This document shows, piece after piece, positions 1-8,339 of a stretch of DNA of 64,000 bases. The first letter of the stretch is position 1. Every line of letters starts with the position of its first letter. Made by a program: the position numbers and the translations under genes. The stretch is taken from assembly GCF_000172635.2 (NCBI RefSeq), contig NC_018632.1, positions 2,976,001 through 3,040,000 on the forward strand, in the 5' to 3' direction. Under the pieces are notes generated by a model. It ran no database searches. It worked only from the letters and a program-made list of their open reading frames with translations, and had not been told where the DNA came from. The stretch comes from Alteromonas macleodii ATCC 27126. GTDB lineage: Bacteria > Pseudomonadota > Gammaproteobacteria > Enterobacterales > Alteromonadaceae.

Positions 1-596
1 TTAACAGTGATCAGGCCTGTAAGCTTAAACGCGTCGTCGACGACAAGAATTTTCTCAATGCGGTGTTCGTGCATTAGGTCTAACACCACATCAGAGCTTG
101 CACCTTCTTTAACGGTAACCAGATCATCCTTACCGGTCATTACGTTTCTAATAGGCAAATTCAAACGCTTTTCAAAGCGAAGATCGCGGCCTGTCACAAT
201 ACCAATTAGGTTATTATCTTTGTCAGTCACCGGGAAGCCAGAGTAACCAAGACGCTTAGAAAGCGCGATAACTTCACCGATGGTCGCATTCTCTTCAACC
301 GTTACCGGGTCAGATACCACACCACTTTCGTATTTCTTAACTTCACGTACGTGTTTGGCTTGCTCTTCGGGCTTCATGTTTTTATGAATGAAACCAATAC
401 CACCCTCTTGGGCTAGCGCAATAGCTAGACGGGCTTCAGAAACCGTGTCCATGGCAGCAGACACCATTGGAATATTTAACGTTACGCCACGCGTAAGGCG
501 TGTTTGTAAGTTGGCTGTGTGAGGGAGGACGGTCGAGTGGCCGGGAACCAGCAACACATCGTCGAACGTCAGGGCTTCTTGGATGATACGTAGCAT
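1..596 (-). CDS. guaB: IMP dehydrogenase GuaB, 5' part (truncated by window edge)
   Basis: Oxidises IMP to XMP with NAD+, the committed step of GMP synthesis in the cytoplasm. Only residues 1-198 of a protein that is usually about 488 residues are visible; the C-terminal half, with the catalytic Cys loop, lies to the left of the window. The N-terminus [19 protein letters not shown] is typical of the family, followed by the start of the TIM barrel ([19 protein letters not shown]). From about residue 93 the sequence is the inserted pair of CBS domains ([35 protein letters not shown]). The ATG at 596 fits the family start. It is divergent from xseA across about 100 bases. Confidence is high. Confidence 0.97.
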   Translation of the reverse strand, partial: MLRIIQEALTFDDVLLVPGHSTVLPHTANLQTRLTRGVTLNIPMVSAAMDTVSEARLAIALAQEGGIGFIHKNMKPEEQAKHVREVKKYESGVVSDPVTVEENATIGEVIALSKRLGYSGFPVTDKDNNLIGIVTGRDLRFEKRLNLPIRNVMTGKDDLVTVKEGASSDVVLDLMHEHRIEKILVVDDAFKLTGLITV

Positions 597-635
597 GCAA
601 CAACACCTATTCAGTTGAGGGTTAATTGCGGCGCA

Positions 636-664
636 ATTGTAGTGTTTTTTAGTTTTCAGGTAAA
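636..664 (-). promoter_or_regulatory. Probable sigma-70 promoter of guaB
   Basis: On the minus strand there is TTTACC (659-664), a 17-base spacer and TACAAT (636-641), placed 40 bases before the guaB ATG. The spacing is ideal and both boxes are close to consensus. Inferred from sequence only. Confidence 0.5.
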
Positions 665-696
665 CTCTAAATGTATTAAACCCAGTGATTTTTTTT

Positions 697-2049
697 ATGT
701 TTACAAATTCGCCATCTACGTCTCGACAAATTTTAACAGTTACCAAGCTAAATCGCTTAGCCAGAACCGTACTGGAAGGCGAAATTGGCCTTATTTGGCT
801 ATCTGCCGAAATATCCAACTTTGTGGCAGCCGCATCAGGGCATTGGTATTTCACGCTCAAAGACAACAAAGCCCAAGTTCGCGCGGCCATGTTTAAGGGA
901 TCAAACCGCAATGTTCGTATTCGCCCTAAAGAAGGCGACAAAATTTTAGTGCGAGCGTCGGTTGGCCTTTACGAAGCACGCGGCGACTATCAACTGGTTG
1001 TCGAACACATGGAAAGCGATGGCGAAGGTGCGCTTAAGCAAGCGTTCGAAGCCTTAAAGTTCAAACTCAACAATGAAGGCTTGTTCGATACTGCTAACAA
1101 GCGTGCGCTACCTGAACGTATCAATCGCATCGGCGTAATAACTTCATCAAGCGGTGCAGCGCTTCACGATGTATTAAGTGTATTAAAACGACGCAGCCCA
1201 CAAACCGAAATCATTGTTTATCCGTCGATGGTTCAGGGTGAAACTGCACCTTTACAGTTAATTAATGCGTTGAGAACGGCTAACCACCGCGCAGAAGTGG
1301 ATGTGCTGTTACTTACGCGAGGCGGCGGTTCATTAGAAGACTTGTGGTGTTTTAATGATGAAAGCTTAGCAAGAGAAGTCGCTGCAAGTGCCCTTCCAAT
1401 AGTTAGCGCCGTAGGCCATGAGGTAGACTTCACCATTAGTGACTTCGTCGCCGATGTTCGCGCCCCTACCCCATCTGCTGCTGCCGAAATCTTAAGTCAG
1501 GATTCTGCCGCTCTTTACCAAACGCTAAGTCAGCAAAAACAACGCTTAGCAAGGGCAATACATCAGTACCTTCAAACGAGTAAACAACAGCTTGTTTTAA
1601 AGAAACAACGGCTAAATGCGTTGCATCCACAAAGCCGCATCCAATCGCAGTGGCAAACGTTAGACAGACTACAACTTCGTTTAGCGCATAAGATGCAAAA
1701 CGACTTGGCAAAAGCAGAGAAGCGATTACAAGGTCTTGATTACAGGCTAAACAAACAATCGCCATCAGCAAACGTGGCGCGTGCAAAAGACAAATTAAAC
1801 TATGCTAGCACCAAGCTCTTATCAAGCATGAACACACTTATTAGAAGCAAAAAAAATGAACTTGGTGGTAAAGTTAGCCTCTTACAATCCGTAAGTCCTC
1901 TTTCAACGCTCGCCCGTGGTTACAGCATTACTTTGTCCGACAAAGCAGCCATTAATAGCGTGAATAAAGTAAATGTAGGTGATGAGATAAAATCTCGGGT
2001 GACTGACGGAGAAATAACCAGTACAGTGACACACATTCAACGGCAATAG
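697..2049 (+). CDS. xseA: Exodeoxyribonuclease VII large subunit XseA
   Basis: Large subunit of ExoVII, which degrades single-stranded DNA together with the small subunit XseB (not encoded here). The 450-residue product has the N-terminal OB-fold ([11 protein letters not shown] through [10 protein letters not shown] and VRAAMFKG) and the central catalytic core ([61 protein letters not shown]). A long coiled-coil region follows, and the C-terminus carries the conserved [15 protein letters not shown] at 685 would add four residues (MIFF); the ATG at 697 gives the usual N-terminus and is preferred. It starts about 100 bases from divergent guaB, a common gammaproteobacterial arrangement. High confidence. 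Confidence 0.97.
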   Translation: MFTNSPSTSRQILTVTKLNRLARTVLEGEIGLIWLSAEISNFVAAASGHWYFTLKDNKAQVRAAMFKGSNRNVRIRPKEGDKILVRASVGLYEARGDYQLVVEHMESDGEGALKQAFEALKFKLNNEGLFDTANKRALPERINRIGVITSSSGAALHDVLSVLKRRSPQTEIIVYPSMVQGETAPLQLINALRTANHRAEVDVLLLTRGGGSLEDLWCFNDESLAREVAASALPIVSAVGHEVDFTISDFVADVRAPTPSAAAEILSQDSAALYQTLSQQKQRLARAIHQYLQTSKQQLVLKKQRLNALHPQSRIQSQWQTLDRLQLRLAHKMQNDLAKAEKRLQGLDYRLNKQSPSANVARAKDKLNYASTKLLSSMNTLIRSKKNELGGKVSLLQSVSPLSTLARGYSITLSDKAAINSVNKVNVGDEIKSRVTDGEITSTVTHIQRQ

Positions 2050-2064
2050 GTAGCCTTAAGTATT

Positions 2065-3222
2065 ATGCCCGTTCATGTAAACGCGTTTTCCTTTTCCAGT
2101 ATTTACCAGCGGGCCTGTGCATTTTGGAGCCTAAAGTCACAGCGGTTCGCTGTACCAAAAATTTTGACACCTTTGTGCGTTTTTGTTCTGTTACTAGTGC
2201 CTGACTTCACCTTTGCTTCTATGGTCAATCAACCTGTCTCTGTTTTTTCTACCTACCCGAGCGAGACGTTACTCAGGGCTTGTGGAGCCCAGCGAGCATT
2301 AAGCGAAGCTAATGCTTCTCAATCCACTAATTTGTGTTTTGAAGATGCTATTTCGCCCGACAGCTTTATTAAACTCCTAAGCGAATCAGGAGAGTTCAGT
2401 CATTTGTTCCCTTATGGCGAAGGAAACGACTACGAACTATTGATTGCTAATGTTGGCGCAGCGCCTGGCATGCATCGACAGCACGCAAAACAATTTGCAG
2501 AATTCACTTTACAATGGCGAGGGATAGAAATTGACTCATCTTCATTTGATGCGAGTGCTCTAGAAAACACAGATGTGAAAACGGAAACCGCTTTAGCCGA
2601 AGAAGAAGCTCAATCGTTGATTACCCGCTGGATTCAACATGCCAAACATTCTGGATTATTTACCAGCCAGTTTTTGTTCGATGCGCTAGAAGCTAGCGAC
2701 TATAAGGGTGGATTACAGGTACCAAACGCCATTGGCGACTTCACTAAATTAGATACTCAGTTATATCCAGACCCGTTTAACGGTGCAATTACTCGCTATA
2801 TACACCCTGAGTTTGAAGATGCGCTCGTTGACGTCACCGTATATCCCTTTTTAGATCAGCTTTCTTCAGATGAAAACGAGCTACTTCCTAAGCAACTAGA
2901 AAGTGATCTGCAAAGAGCTAGTGCTACAGCCGATTTACAGCAGTTAACTTTGTCTCAAATCAGTCCAGCCTCACGCTACGAGGTTAACAGCGCATTAAGA
3001 GGATGGAGGTTGGGGCTAAGCGCGACATCTGAAACATCACCAACAATTTACGCGACAACCTATGTCTTTAAGCTACAAGATAAAATCGTAAAAGTGTCTA
3101 CGACTTTTCCTCCTGACTTTTCAGACAATATTGTCAATCAATTGATTGTTAACGTAGAAGTTCCGCAAGAGTCTGAAATGATGAAAAAGGTTCGCTCTCT
3201 GCTTTTAGAAAGCGCCAATTGA
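2065..3222 (+). CDS. Unknown exported protein, 385 aa
   Basis: I do not recognise this family. The gene begins 15 bases after the xseA stop, so it is probably co-transcribed with xseA. The N-terminus is about 30 residues of basic and aromatic sequence, then a hydrophobic stretch (about residues 33-50, LTPLCVFVLLLVPDFTFAS) that could be a late signal peptide or a membrane anchor. The remainder is hydrophilic with no visible metal or catalytic motif; short patches such as LQWRGIEI and YPFLDQL look structured. It ends in a basic and acidic tail. The ATG at 2065 is the first in frame. That it is a real gene is supported by length and by typical codon use; the function is unknown. Confidence 0.75.
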   Translation: MPVHVNAFSFSSIYQRACAFWSLKSQRFAVPKILTPLCVFVLLLVPDFTFASMVNQPVSVFSTYPSETLLRACGAQRALSEANASQSTNLCFEDAISPDSFIKLLSESGEFSHLFPYGEGNDYELLIANVGAAPGMHRQHAKQFAEFTLQWRGIEIDSSSFDASALENTDVKTETALAEEEAQSLITRWIQHAKHSGLFTSQFLFDALEASDYKGGLQVPNAIGDFTKLDTQLYPDPFNGAITRYIHPEFEDALVDVTVYPFLDQLSSDENELLPKQLESDLQRASATADLQQLTLSQISPASRYEVNSALRGWRLGLSATSETSPTIYATTYVFKLQDKIVKVSTTFPPDFSDNIVNQLIVNVEVPQESEMMKKVRSLLLESAN

Positions 3223-3296
3223 TACCATAGAAAAGATTAGTTGTATCACTAGTTGCTAAACTTTGGCCAATGGGTAAGAGCGAACCGTTGCTGTTT

Positions 3297-3464
3297 TTAT
3301 TTTTCAATAAATCGCATTACAGGATTAATTGACTTACGTTTCACGTCACTGCTTAAAATGTGAACTTTCGCCTGTTCTCTCGGTTTATACCTATCAAACC
3401 AATTGTAAACCTGGTCTTTTTGAAGCGGCTGCTTCGCTGAGTGTAATTTTTCCACTGACATCAT
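3297..3464 (-). CDS. Small ORF, 55 aa, unknown function
   Basis: An open frame on the minus strand from an ATG-ATG pair (3464 or 3461), preceded by AAAGGAAG, which is a credible ribosome-binding site. The product is strongly basic with an aromatic patch (QVYNWFDRYKPREQAK) and ends in VMRFIEK. No membrane segment is visible. It sits 57 bases downstream of the PEP-CTERM gene on the same strand, so the two could be co-transcribed. I know no family for it. The RBS and plausible composition favour a real small gene; conservation is untested. Confidence 0.45.
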   Translation of the reverse strand: MMSVEKLHSAKQPLQKDQVYNWFDRYKPREQAKVHILSSDVKRKSINPVMRFIEK

Positions 3465-3521
3465 TCTTCCTTTGTCTGGATTATAAACGGTCGAAATTGT
3501 AATAATCGATAGACGTTACAC

Positions 3522-4247
3522 TCATTTTTTGATTACTTTTCTTCTGTTTGATAATAAGAACAAAAGCCCTGCGCCAAATAAGCTAAATGCCGCTGGCTCA
3601 GAAACACTAGTGGCTGTCGGGGCGTAATCGAACTCTACGAATACTTTACCCCAAGAACCCGTTGAGAATTCATTTGTAAAGCTACCCGTTCCCCCGTCTA
3701 CTTGATTAAATACGTTCGTTCTCGCATCCGTTGAAAACAAAAATTCGATTGGAGTTCCGGCTAGAAAGGCCGACAAGTCTACGTTTGCTAGCATCCCCGA
3801 CCGTTCGCCTGTTGTCACATCAAACTCAAATTCGGCAGAATCTTCACCTGGAATCATTGTGAATGTCCCCTCTGGTGAGCTTTGTGCAGAGACAAGCGGA
3901 TTAACGAAATTTGCTTGTTCAAATACAAATGTGTCAGCTACGCTACTGGATACTTGCCAGTTCGACGCTAGAAAGATATCTACGTCAGTGCGACCTGCTT
4001 CAGAGCTTCCATTAACGGATCTTCCTTCGCTGTCTATCTGTCCATAGACCGTTATATTTACAGCGTTCAGTGTACCCAGTGTTTGATCAAATGCGTCAAT
4101 AAACACACTTTCCGATAGCGGCGATACTTCTGCCACGTCGAAAGGACTTCCTTGTTCACCAAAGGATACTTCTTGCGTAATAATTGCTGCTTTTATTGGC
4201 ATTGTAGTCGCTGCGATGATGGCAGCGGCAATAATTCGCTTATTCAT
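3522..4247 (-). CDS. PEP-CTERM sorting-domain protein (choice-of-anchor E type)
   Basis: A 241-residue exported protein with a Sec signal peptide (about residues 1-21, ending IKAA). The C-terminal tripartite sorting signal consists of the motif SEP-A at about 217-220, a hydrophobic stretch (FSLFGAGLLFLLS) and a basic tail (NRRKVIKK). In known PEP-CTERM systems an exosortase cleaves at this signal and the protein becomes anchored or released in exopolysaccharide-producing bacteria; no exosortase is in this window. The body (ITQEVSFGEQG, LGTLNAVNITVYGQ) resembles the choice-of-anchor E domain, from memory. The motif here reads SEP rather than PEP, a tolerated variant. Probable sigma-54 promoter upstream at 4308-4322. 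Confidence 0.85.
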   Translation of the reverse strand: MNKRIIAAAIIAATTMPIKAAIITQEVSFGEQGSPFDVAEVSPLSESVFIDAFDQTLGTLNAVNITVYGQIDSEGRSVNGSSEAGRTDVDIFLASNWQVSSSVADTFVFEQANFVNPLVSAQSSPEGTFTMIPGEDSAEFEFDVTTGERSGMLANVDLSAFLAGTPIEFLFSTDARTNVFNQVDGGTGSFTNEFSTGSWGKVFVEFDYAPTATSVSEPAAFSLFGAGLLFLLSNRRKVIKK

Positions 4248-4307
4248 AAATTCATCCTGCTCATATAGTTAGAATTACCCCGACGGTCGAAGGGGCTCCC
4301 TGTGACT

Positions 4308-4322
4308 GCAAGAAAGAAACCA
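4308..4322 (-). promoter_or_regulatory. Candidate sigma-54 promoter of the PEP-CTERM gene
   Basis: On the minus strand the sequence TGGTTTCTTTCTTGCA has the invariant GG and GC separated by ten bases, with a perfect TTGCA -12 element. The -24 element is weaker than the TGGCACG consensus. It would start transcription about 50 bases before the PEP-CTERM ATG. PEP-CTERM genes in other bacteria are often under sigma-54 and the PrsK/PrsR pair. Confidence 0.4.
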
Positions 4323-4415
4323 TAGATTAATTTATGTGCAATACCGCATGTAGCATGGGTTAACAAAATTTAAGGTTATATAATGAAAGCTAAAAATTAT
4401 TCACTGATAGAAAAT

Positions 4416-4434
4416 ATTACACTTTAGTTGTAAT
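4416..4434. promoter_or_regulatory. Dyad ATTACA-N7-TGTAAT, possible activator site
   Basis: A 19-base inverted repeat. It lies about 95 bases upstream of the minus-strand -24 element, the usual distance for a sigma-54 enhancer-binding protein, and about 20 bases upstream of the plus-strand -24 element. Its role is inferred from position only. Confidence 0.3.
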
Positions 4435-4455
4435 TATGACCGACAGAATATAGTT

Positions 4456-4471
4456 TGGCACGGCTGATGCT
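4456..4471 (+). promoter_or_regulatory. Near-consensus sigma-54 promoter with no ORF downstream
   Basis: TGGCACGGCTGATGCT matches the -24/-12 consensus TGGCACG-N4-TTGCW at all but one defined position, with exact GG-N10-GC spacing. It points right, toward 4484-4660, where no gene starts, and beyond that antisense into der. Confidence 0.5.
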
Positions 4472-4623
4472 TTAGTAAAATCAGCAAAGGAGGGTTGAAA
4501 CTTAGGTAGGCTGATGCAATGCATGCAGTACACTGATAACGCTATAGATACTTGGGTCTGTTAACGCGGCAAAAACTAGCGTGGTAAGAAAGAGACATTA
4601 ATACTTTTTATAATAGCGGACTT

Positions 4624-4657
4624 GTACATCACTACGCTAATAAGCGCAGCGATGTAC
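4624..4657. terminator. Imperfect hairpin downstream of der
   Basis: Inverted repeat GTACATC...GATGTAC with an inner CGCT-aata-AGCG and two symmetrical mismatches. It lies 10 bases beyond the der stop on the minus strand. There is no clean T-run after it in the der direction, so it may be an RNA-end-protecting hairpin or the 3' structure of a plus-strand transcript. Confidence 0.35.
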
Positions 4658-4666
4658 TTAACAAGG

Positions 4667-6112
4667 CTACTTTTTATCTTTGTAATAAGACATCATACGA
4701 CGGCGCTTGCGCTGCTGCGCCAAGGTCAAATTAGCCTTCTTACCTTCAAACGGGTTGTTGCCTTCTCTGAATTCTATCTTGATAGGCGTGCCCATAATTT
4801 CTAGCGCTTTTCTAAAGTAATTCATCAAGAAACGCTTATAAGAGCTTGGTAAGTCATCCACTTGATTACCGTGAATAACAATAACCGGTGGGTTGTAACC
4901 ACCTGCGTGAGCATACTTCATTTTAACTCGGCGCCCACGCACCAGCGGAGGTTGATGGTCATCCTGAGCCATTTCCATAATTTGTGTAAGCAGCGCGGTA
5001 TTAATACGCTTGGTCGCGCTCATATACGCTTCTTGTACAGACTCAAATAAATTACCAACACCCGAACCATGAAGCGCAGAAATAAAATGAATTCGAGCAA
5101 AGTCGATAAAGCCTAAACGACGGTCCATCTCGCGCTTTATGTCGTCTTTCACGTCAGTACTTAATCCGTCCCACTTGTTCACGGCAACTACTAATGAACG
5201 ACCTGAATTAAGCACAAAGCCTAATAAGCTAAGATCTTGGTCGGTAATACCTTCTCTGGCATCAATAACCAATAGCACTACGTTAGCTTCTTCAATTGCC
5301 TGAAGAGTTTTAACAATAGAGAACTTCTCTACGGCTTCACTAATTTTCTTGCGCTTTCTCACGCCCGCGGTATCGATTAGGATATATTCACGCTCATCCC
5401 TTTCCATTGGAATGTACACGCTGTCACGGGTGGTGCCTGGCATGTCGAACACCACCACGCGCTCTTCACCTAAAATGCGGTTTGTCAGTGTCGACTTACC
5501 CACGTTGGGCTTACCTACGATAGCAAGTTTGATAGGTAACTCTTGCAGGCGTTGACGCTGCGTTTCAGCATCCTCTTCTTCTTCAGGCTCCTCATCGATA
5601 ATTTCCATGTCCGGGAAATCAGATTCAAGTGGCTTTAAGGCGTCCTGCAGCAATTGGCTAACACCGCGACCGTGCGCCGCAGCTATTTGCTTAATATCAC
5701 CTAAGCCTAAGGAATAAAATTCCGCACTTTCGCTATCGCCGTCAATTCCATCAACCTTGTTCGCCACAACAAACACTTTTTTGTTTATGCGTCGAAGATG
5801 ATCAGCAATACCTTGGTCGGCTGGCAGCATACCTGCTCTGGCGTCAACCAAAAACAATACGACATCAGCCTCTTCTATAGCTAACAAAGACTGTTGTGCC
5901 ATTTCAGCATCAATGCCCTCTTCATCGCCCGTAATACCGCCGGTATCCACTACTATGAACTGGCGCTTTTCAAATTTCGCTTGGCCGTATTTACGGTCGC
6001 GAGTTAGCCCCGGGTAGTCAGCAACTAGTGCATCACGGGTATTTGTAAGGCGATTAAACAAGGTTGACTTACCAACATTAGGGCGGCCAACCAAAGCAAC
6101 AACGGGTAACAT
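4667..6112 (-). CDS. der: Ribosome-assembly GTPase Der (EngA)
   Basis: Tandem GTPase required for maturation of the 50S subunit. The 481 residues carry two G domains. The first has Walker A GRPNVGKS at 9-16, DTGG and NKVD. The second, starting near residue 198, has [12 protein letters not shown] and NKWD. A C-terminal KH-like domain follows, with [12 protein letters not shown] and a basic tail. An acidic linker ([13 protein letters not shown]) joins the G domains. In E. coli der is the last gene of hisS-yfgM-bamB-der; here a terminator at 6350-6376 separates it from bamB and a promoter at 6242-6270 serves it. High confidence. Confidence 0.98.
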   Translation of the reverse strand: MLPVVALVGRPNVGKSTLFNRLTNTRDALVADYPGLTRDRKYGQAKFEKRQFIVVDTGGITGDEEGIDAEMAQQSLLAIEEADVVLFLVDARAGMLPADQGIADHLRRINKKVFVVANKVDGIDGDSESAEFYSLGLGDIKQIAAAHGRGVSQLLQDALKPLESDFPDMEIIDEEPEEEEDAETQRQRLQELPIKLAIVGKPNVGKSTLTNRILGEERVVVFDMPGTTRDSVYIPMERDEREYILIDTAGVRKRKKISEAVEKFSIVKTLQAIEEANVVLLVIDAREGITDQDLSLLGFVLNSGRSLVVAVNKWDGLSTDVKDDIKREMDRRLGFIDFARIHFISALHGSGVGNLFESVQEAYMSATKRINTALLTQIMEMAQDDHQPPLVRGRRVKMKYAHAGGYNPPVIVIHGNQVDDLPSSYKRFLMNYFRKALEIMGTPIKIEFREGNNPFEGKKANLTLAQQRKRRRMMSYYKDKK

Positions 6113-6241
6113 TTATCAGATCCTAGGGGTCATGAAAGCTAAAAAAGCACAAGCCGCATACACCATCTATTACAACTAACGTTCGGGAGCTGTATTCTCT
6201 AACGAGAGGTGAATTACTATGAGGCTTTTGAGAATGGGCGC

Positions 6242-6270
6242 ATTATACCTTGTTCACTACCTAATACCAA
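6242..6270 (-). promoter_or_regulatory. Probable sigma-70 promoter of der
   Basis: Minus strand: TTGGTA (6265-6270), 17-base spacer, TATAAT (6242-6247). It gives a leader of about 120 bases before der. Half of an inverted repeat ACCAATGG/CCATTGGT (6265-6311) overlaps the -35 box. Confidence 0.55.
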
Positions 6271-6349
6271 TGGCGTTCAATAACACGAAGAGAAACCGTC
6301 TACCCATTGGTAATTCCCAAGTTTAGGCCCGAAAAAACCGCGGGGTATA

Positions 6350-6376
6350 AAAAAAGGCGCTTTAAGCACCTTTTCT
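6350..6376 (-). terminator. Rho-independent terminator of the hisS-yfgM-bamB operon
   Basis: On the minus strand AAAAGG-t-GCTTAAAGC-g-CCTTTTTTT forms a stem followed by a T-run, 27 bases after the bamB stop. Confidence 0.8.
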
Positions 6377-6402
6377 GTTTAAATATTAGCGAAACGTTCC
6401 TG

Positions 6403-7662
6403 TTACTTTGGAACTTGCACCGACGCTATTACGCCATTACGTGTTACCGCTATAATCTTATCATCAACCTTCAACGGCGCAGCATAGATTGAATCATCTT
6501 CGTCATCGCCGCCAACATCTAGGCGTGCAACAACTTCACCTGTTTCTTGTTCAATCCAGTGTAGAAAGCCCCAGTTATCACCAACAACCACATGGTCGCC
6601 TACTGGAGTAGCAGCCGTTAATGAGCGATGCTTAAGTGAACCTTGAGACCAAAGCTCTACGCCGTTTCGTCTATCAAGGGCATAAACGTTAGAGTTGTTG
6701 TCTACAACAAAAATTTTATTGCCGTCGATATTCAAATTGCGAAACGATGCATATTCACGTTTCCAAATTACACGACCTGAACGTAACTCTACAGCAGCTA
6801 ATGTTCCGTTGTAAGAAACCGTGTAAACCGTGCCGCCAAATAAAACAGGCGTTGTGTCGATATCAACAATACGCTCTAACTCTGTTGCACCAGAAGGCGT
6901 TGCAATTACCGTTTCCCAAGCAAGTACACCTGTTTCGATAAGATTAACCTGAATTTTACCTGTAGGTGTGCCGATGATAGCACCACCGTTAGATGCGATT
7001 GGGCCAGAAATACCACGTAATGTTAGCGGAGGAGTATCACCTTCGTGTCTCCACAACTGTTCACCAGTGCGGGTATTAAAACCAAATAAGCTACCAGCAC
7101 CCGTGTTAACCACTAAGATACCTTCATCAGCTGCCGGAGCCGCTAAAATCTCACCGGGAACAGACGCATCCCAAACTAACTCTCCGGTTTCTGCATCCAT
7201 TGCAGCTACATAGCCGTTTTCTGTACCAATGAATACGTGTCTGTCTGCTACGGCGATACCACCAATACGTGCAGTCTCACCGCTACGCCACAAATTAGTG
7301 ACTGAGCTTAGCATGCCCTCAGAGCGAAACTGTGCGAAATCTTTCTCCCACAACACTTTACCCGACTCAGGGTCCATCGCGACAACGGCGCCATGGCGAT
7401 CGGCAGCATAAAGCTTGTCATAGGCATAAACAGGGCGAAGACGAGAGAAGTAATGATTAACGCCATCACCAATATCGCGATCCCACACTAATTTAGGTGT
7501 GAATTTAGCCTCAATAGGCTTTAAACGACGAATCTCTAATTCTTCATCATCTGCAAACCAGTCTGAAATAGTTGAGCAGCCAGACATTGTGATAGACACC
7601 GCGAGTGCCATACCTATCGTGCGAGCAAATCGACCTTTACGGCCACACGTGTTGTGAAACAA
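6403..7662 (-). CDS. bamB: Outer-membrane assembly lipoprotein BamB
   Basis: Beta-propeller lipoprotein of the BAM complex, which inserts beta-barrel proteins into the outer membrane. The 419-residue product has a signal peptide with lipobox MSGC (Cys29), then repeated PQQ-type WD-like blades with the recurring pattern A-x-D-x-x-T/S-G-x-x-x-W (AMDPESGKVLWEKD, AMDAETGELVWDA, GFNTRTGEQLWRH, ALDRRNGVELWSQ). The N-terminus before the hydrophobic core is longer than usual (RKGRFAR). It follows yfgM by about 45 bases in the same direction, as in E. coli. The start at 7662 keeps the signal peptide intact. High confidence. Confidence 0.97.
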   Translation of the reverse strand: MFHNTCGRKGRFARTIGMALAVSITMSGCSTISDWFADDEELEIRRLKPIEAKFTPKLVWDRDIGDGVNHYFSRLRPVYAYDKLYAADRHGAVVAMDPESGKVLWEKDFAQFRSEGMLSSVTNLWRSGETARIGGIAVADRHVFIGTENGYVAAMDAETGELVWDASVPGEILAAPAADEGILVVNTGAGSLFGFNTRTGEQLWRHEGDTPPLTLRGISGPIASNGGAIIGTPTGKIQVNLIETGVLAWETVIATPSGATELERIVDIDTTPVLFGGTVYTVSYNGTLAAVELRSGRVIWKREYASFRNLNIDGNKIFVVDNNSNVYALDRRNGVELWSQGSLKHRSLTAATPVGDHVVVGDNWGFLHWIEQETGEVVARLDVGGDDEDDSIYAAPLKVDDKIIAVTRNGVIASVQVPK

Positions 7663-7706
7663 ATTGCGTACCTCTTTATTATTTATACCAGCCCTAAGGC
7701 TTTCGC

Positions 7707-8327
7707 TTATTGCGCAGCAGATACCGATAGGTTATCTAACTTCATTTGTAAAAGCGGATTGTTGGCATTTTTTTCTAACGCATTTGAATAAGCTAAGCGA
7801 GCATCATCAAACTTGCCTTGTTTTTGATACACATCGCCTTTTAATTCAGAAACTTCTGCTGCAAATGCGTCGTTTGTTACATTGCTAAGCGTAGACAACG
7901 CCGCGTCCAGCTGGTTCATTTCAATTTGCACACGCGACAAACGAAGTGAGGCAAGTACTTTCAATTCGTCATTTTCGGCAAAGGTTACTACGCTATTTAG
8001 GTGAGAAGCTGCAGCGTCTAAATCACCGGCATCTACCGCTTGCTTAGCAGCAAGAAGACTAGCGATGCTTGCATAACCACTGTCTTTGTTCTCTTCGATA
8101 AAAGCTTTAACTTTTGCGTCACTGCCTTCGGTACCAAAAGTCTCTACGGCATTTTGATAGGCAACCGATGCCGCTTCTTTAGTTTCAATTTGCGCTTCTG
8201 AATACGCTCTCCAGCCCCAAAGGCCACCTAGACCAAGCGCTGCACCGACAATAATTGCAGTACCGTGCTCTTTCCAAAAACGTTTAATCGCTTCTACTTG
8301 TTGTTCTTCTGTTGCGAACTGTTCCAT
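7707..8327 (-). CDS. yfgM: Ancillary SecYEG translocon subunit YfgM
   Basis: An inner-membrane protein, 206 residues, with a short cytoplasmic N-terminus, one membrane segment (about residues 23-41, TAIIVGAALGLGGLWGW) and a periplasmic TPR-like helical domain. In E. coli YfgM associates with SecYEG and periplasmic chaperones such as PpiD. TPR-like repeats are visible (DAAASHLNSVVTFA, DAALSTLSNVTND, GKFDDARLAYSNALEKN). Genomic position between hisS and bamB matches the family. High confidence in identity, moderate in exact role. Confidence 0.93.
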   Translation of the reverse strand: MEQFATEEQQVEAIKRFWKEHGTAIIVGAALGLGGLWGWRAYSEAQIETKEAASVAYQNAVETFGTEGSDAKVKAFIEENKDSGYASIASLLAAKQAVDAGDLDAAASHLNSVVTFAENDELKVLASLRLSRVQIEMNQLDAALSTLSNVTNDAFAAEVSELKGDVYQKQGKFDDARLAYSNALEKNANNPLLQMKLDNLSVSAAQ

Positions 8328-8339
8328 GATGTCCTCTTT

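Larger units (their letters stand above)
4248..4666. other. 419-base intergenic region with regulatory elements
   Basis: No convincing protein gene. It holds a minus-strand sigma-54-like promoter (4308-4322), a dyad ATTACA-N7-TGTAAT (4416-4434), a plus-strand near-consensus sigma-54 promoter (4456-4471), a direct repeat GGCTGATGC (4462-4470 and 4509-4517) and a hairpin (4624-4657). The longest plus-strand ORF that could use the second promoter is 16 codons, so any transcript is more likely non-coding. Confidence 0.6.

Noticed and set aside
685-696. GTG start giving xseA four extra residues
   Set aside because: The ATG at 697 gives the normal family N-terminus, and MIFF has no counterpart.
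4622-4804. 60-codon plus-strand ORF over the end of der
   Set aside because: It starts with TTG inside a hairpin, has no RBS, and is antisense to a conserved gene.
6220-6327. 35-codon plus-strand ORF with an RBS-like GAGAGG
   Set aside because: It overlaps the der promoter region on the opposite strand, and the peptide has no recognisable feature.
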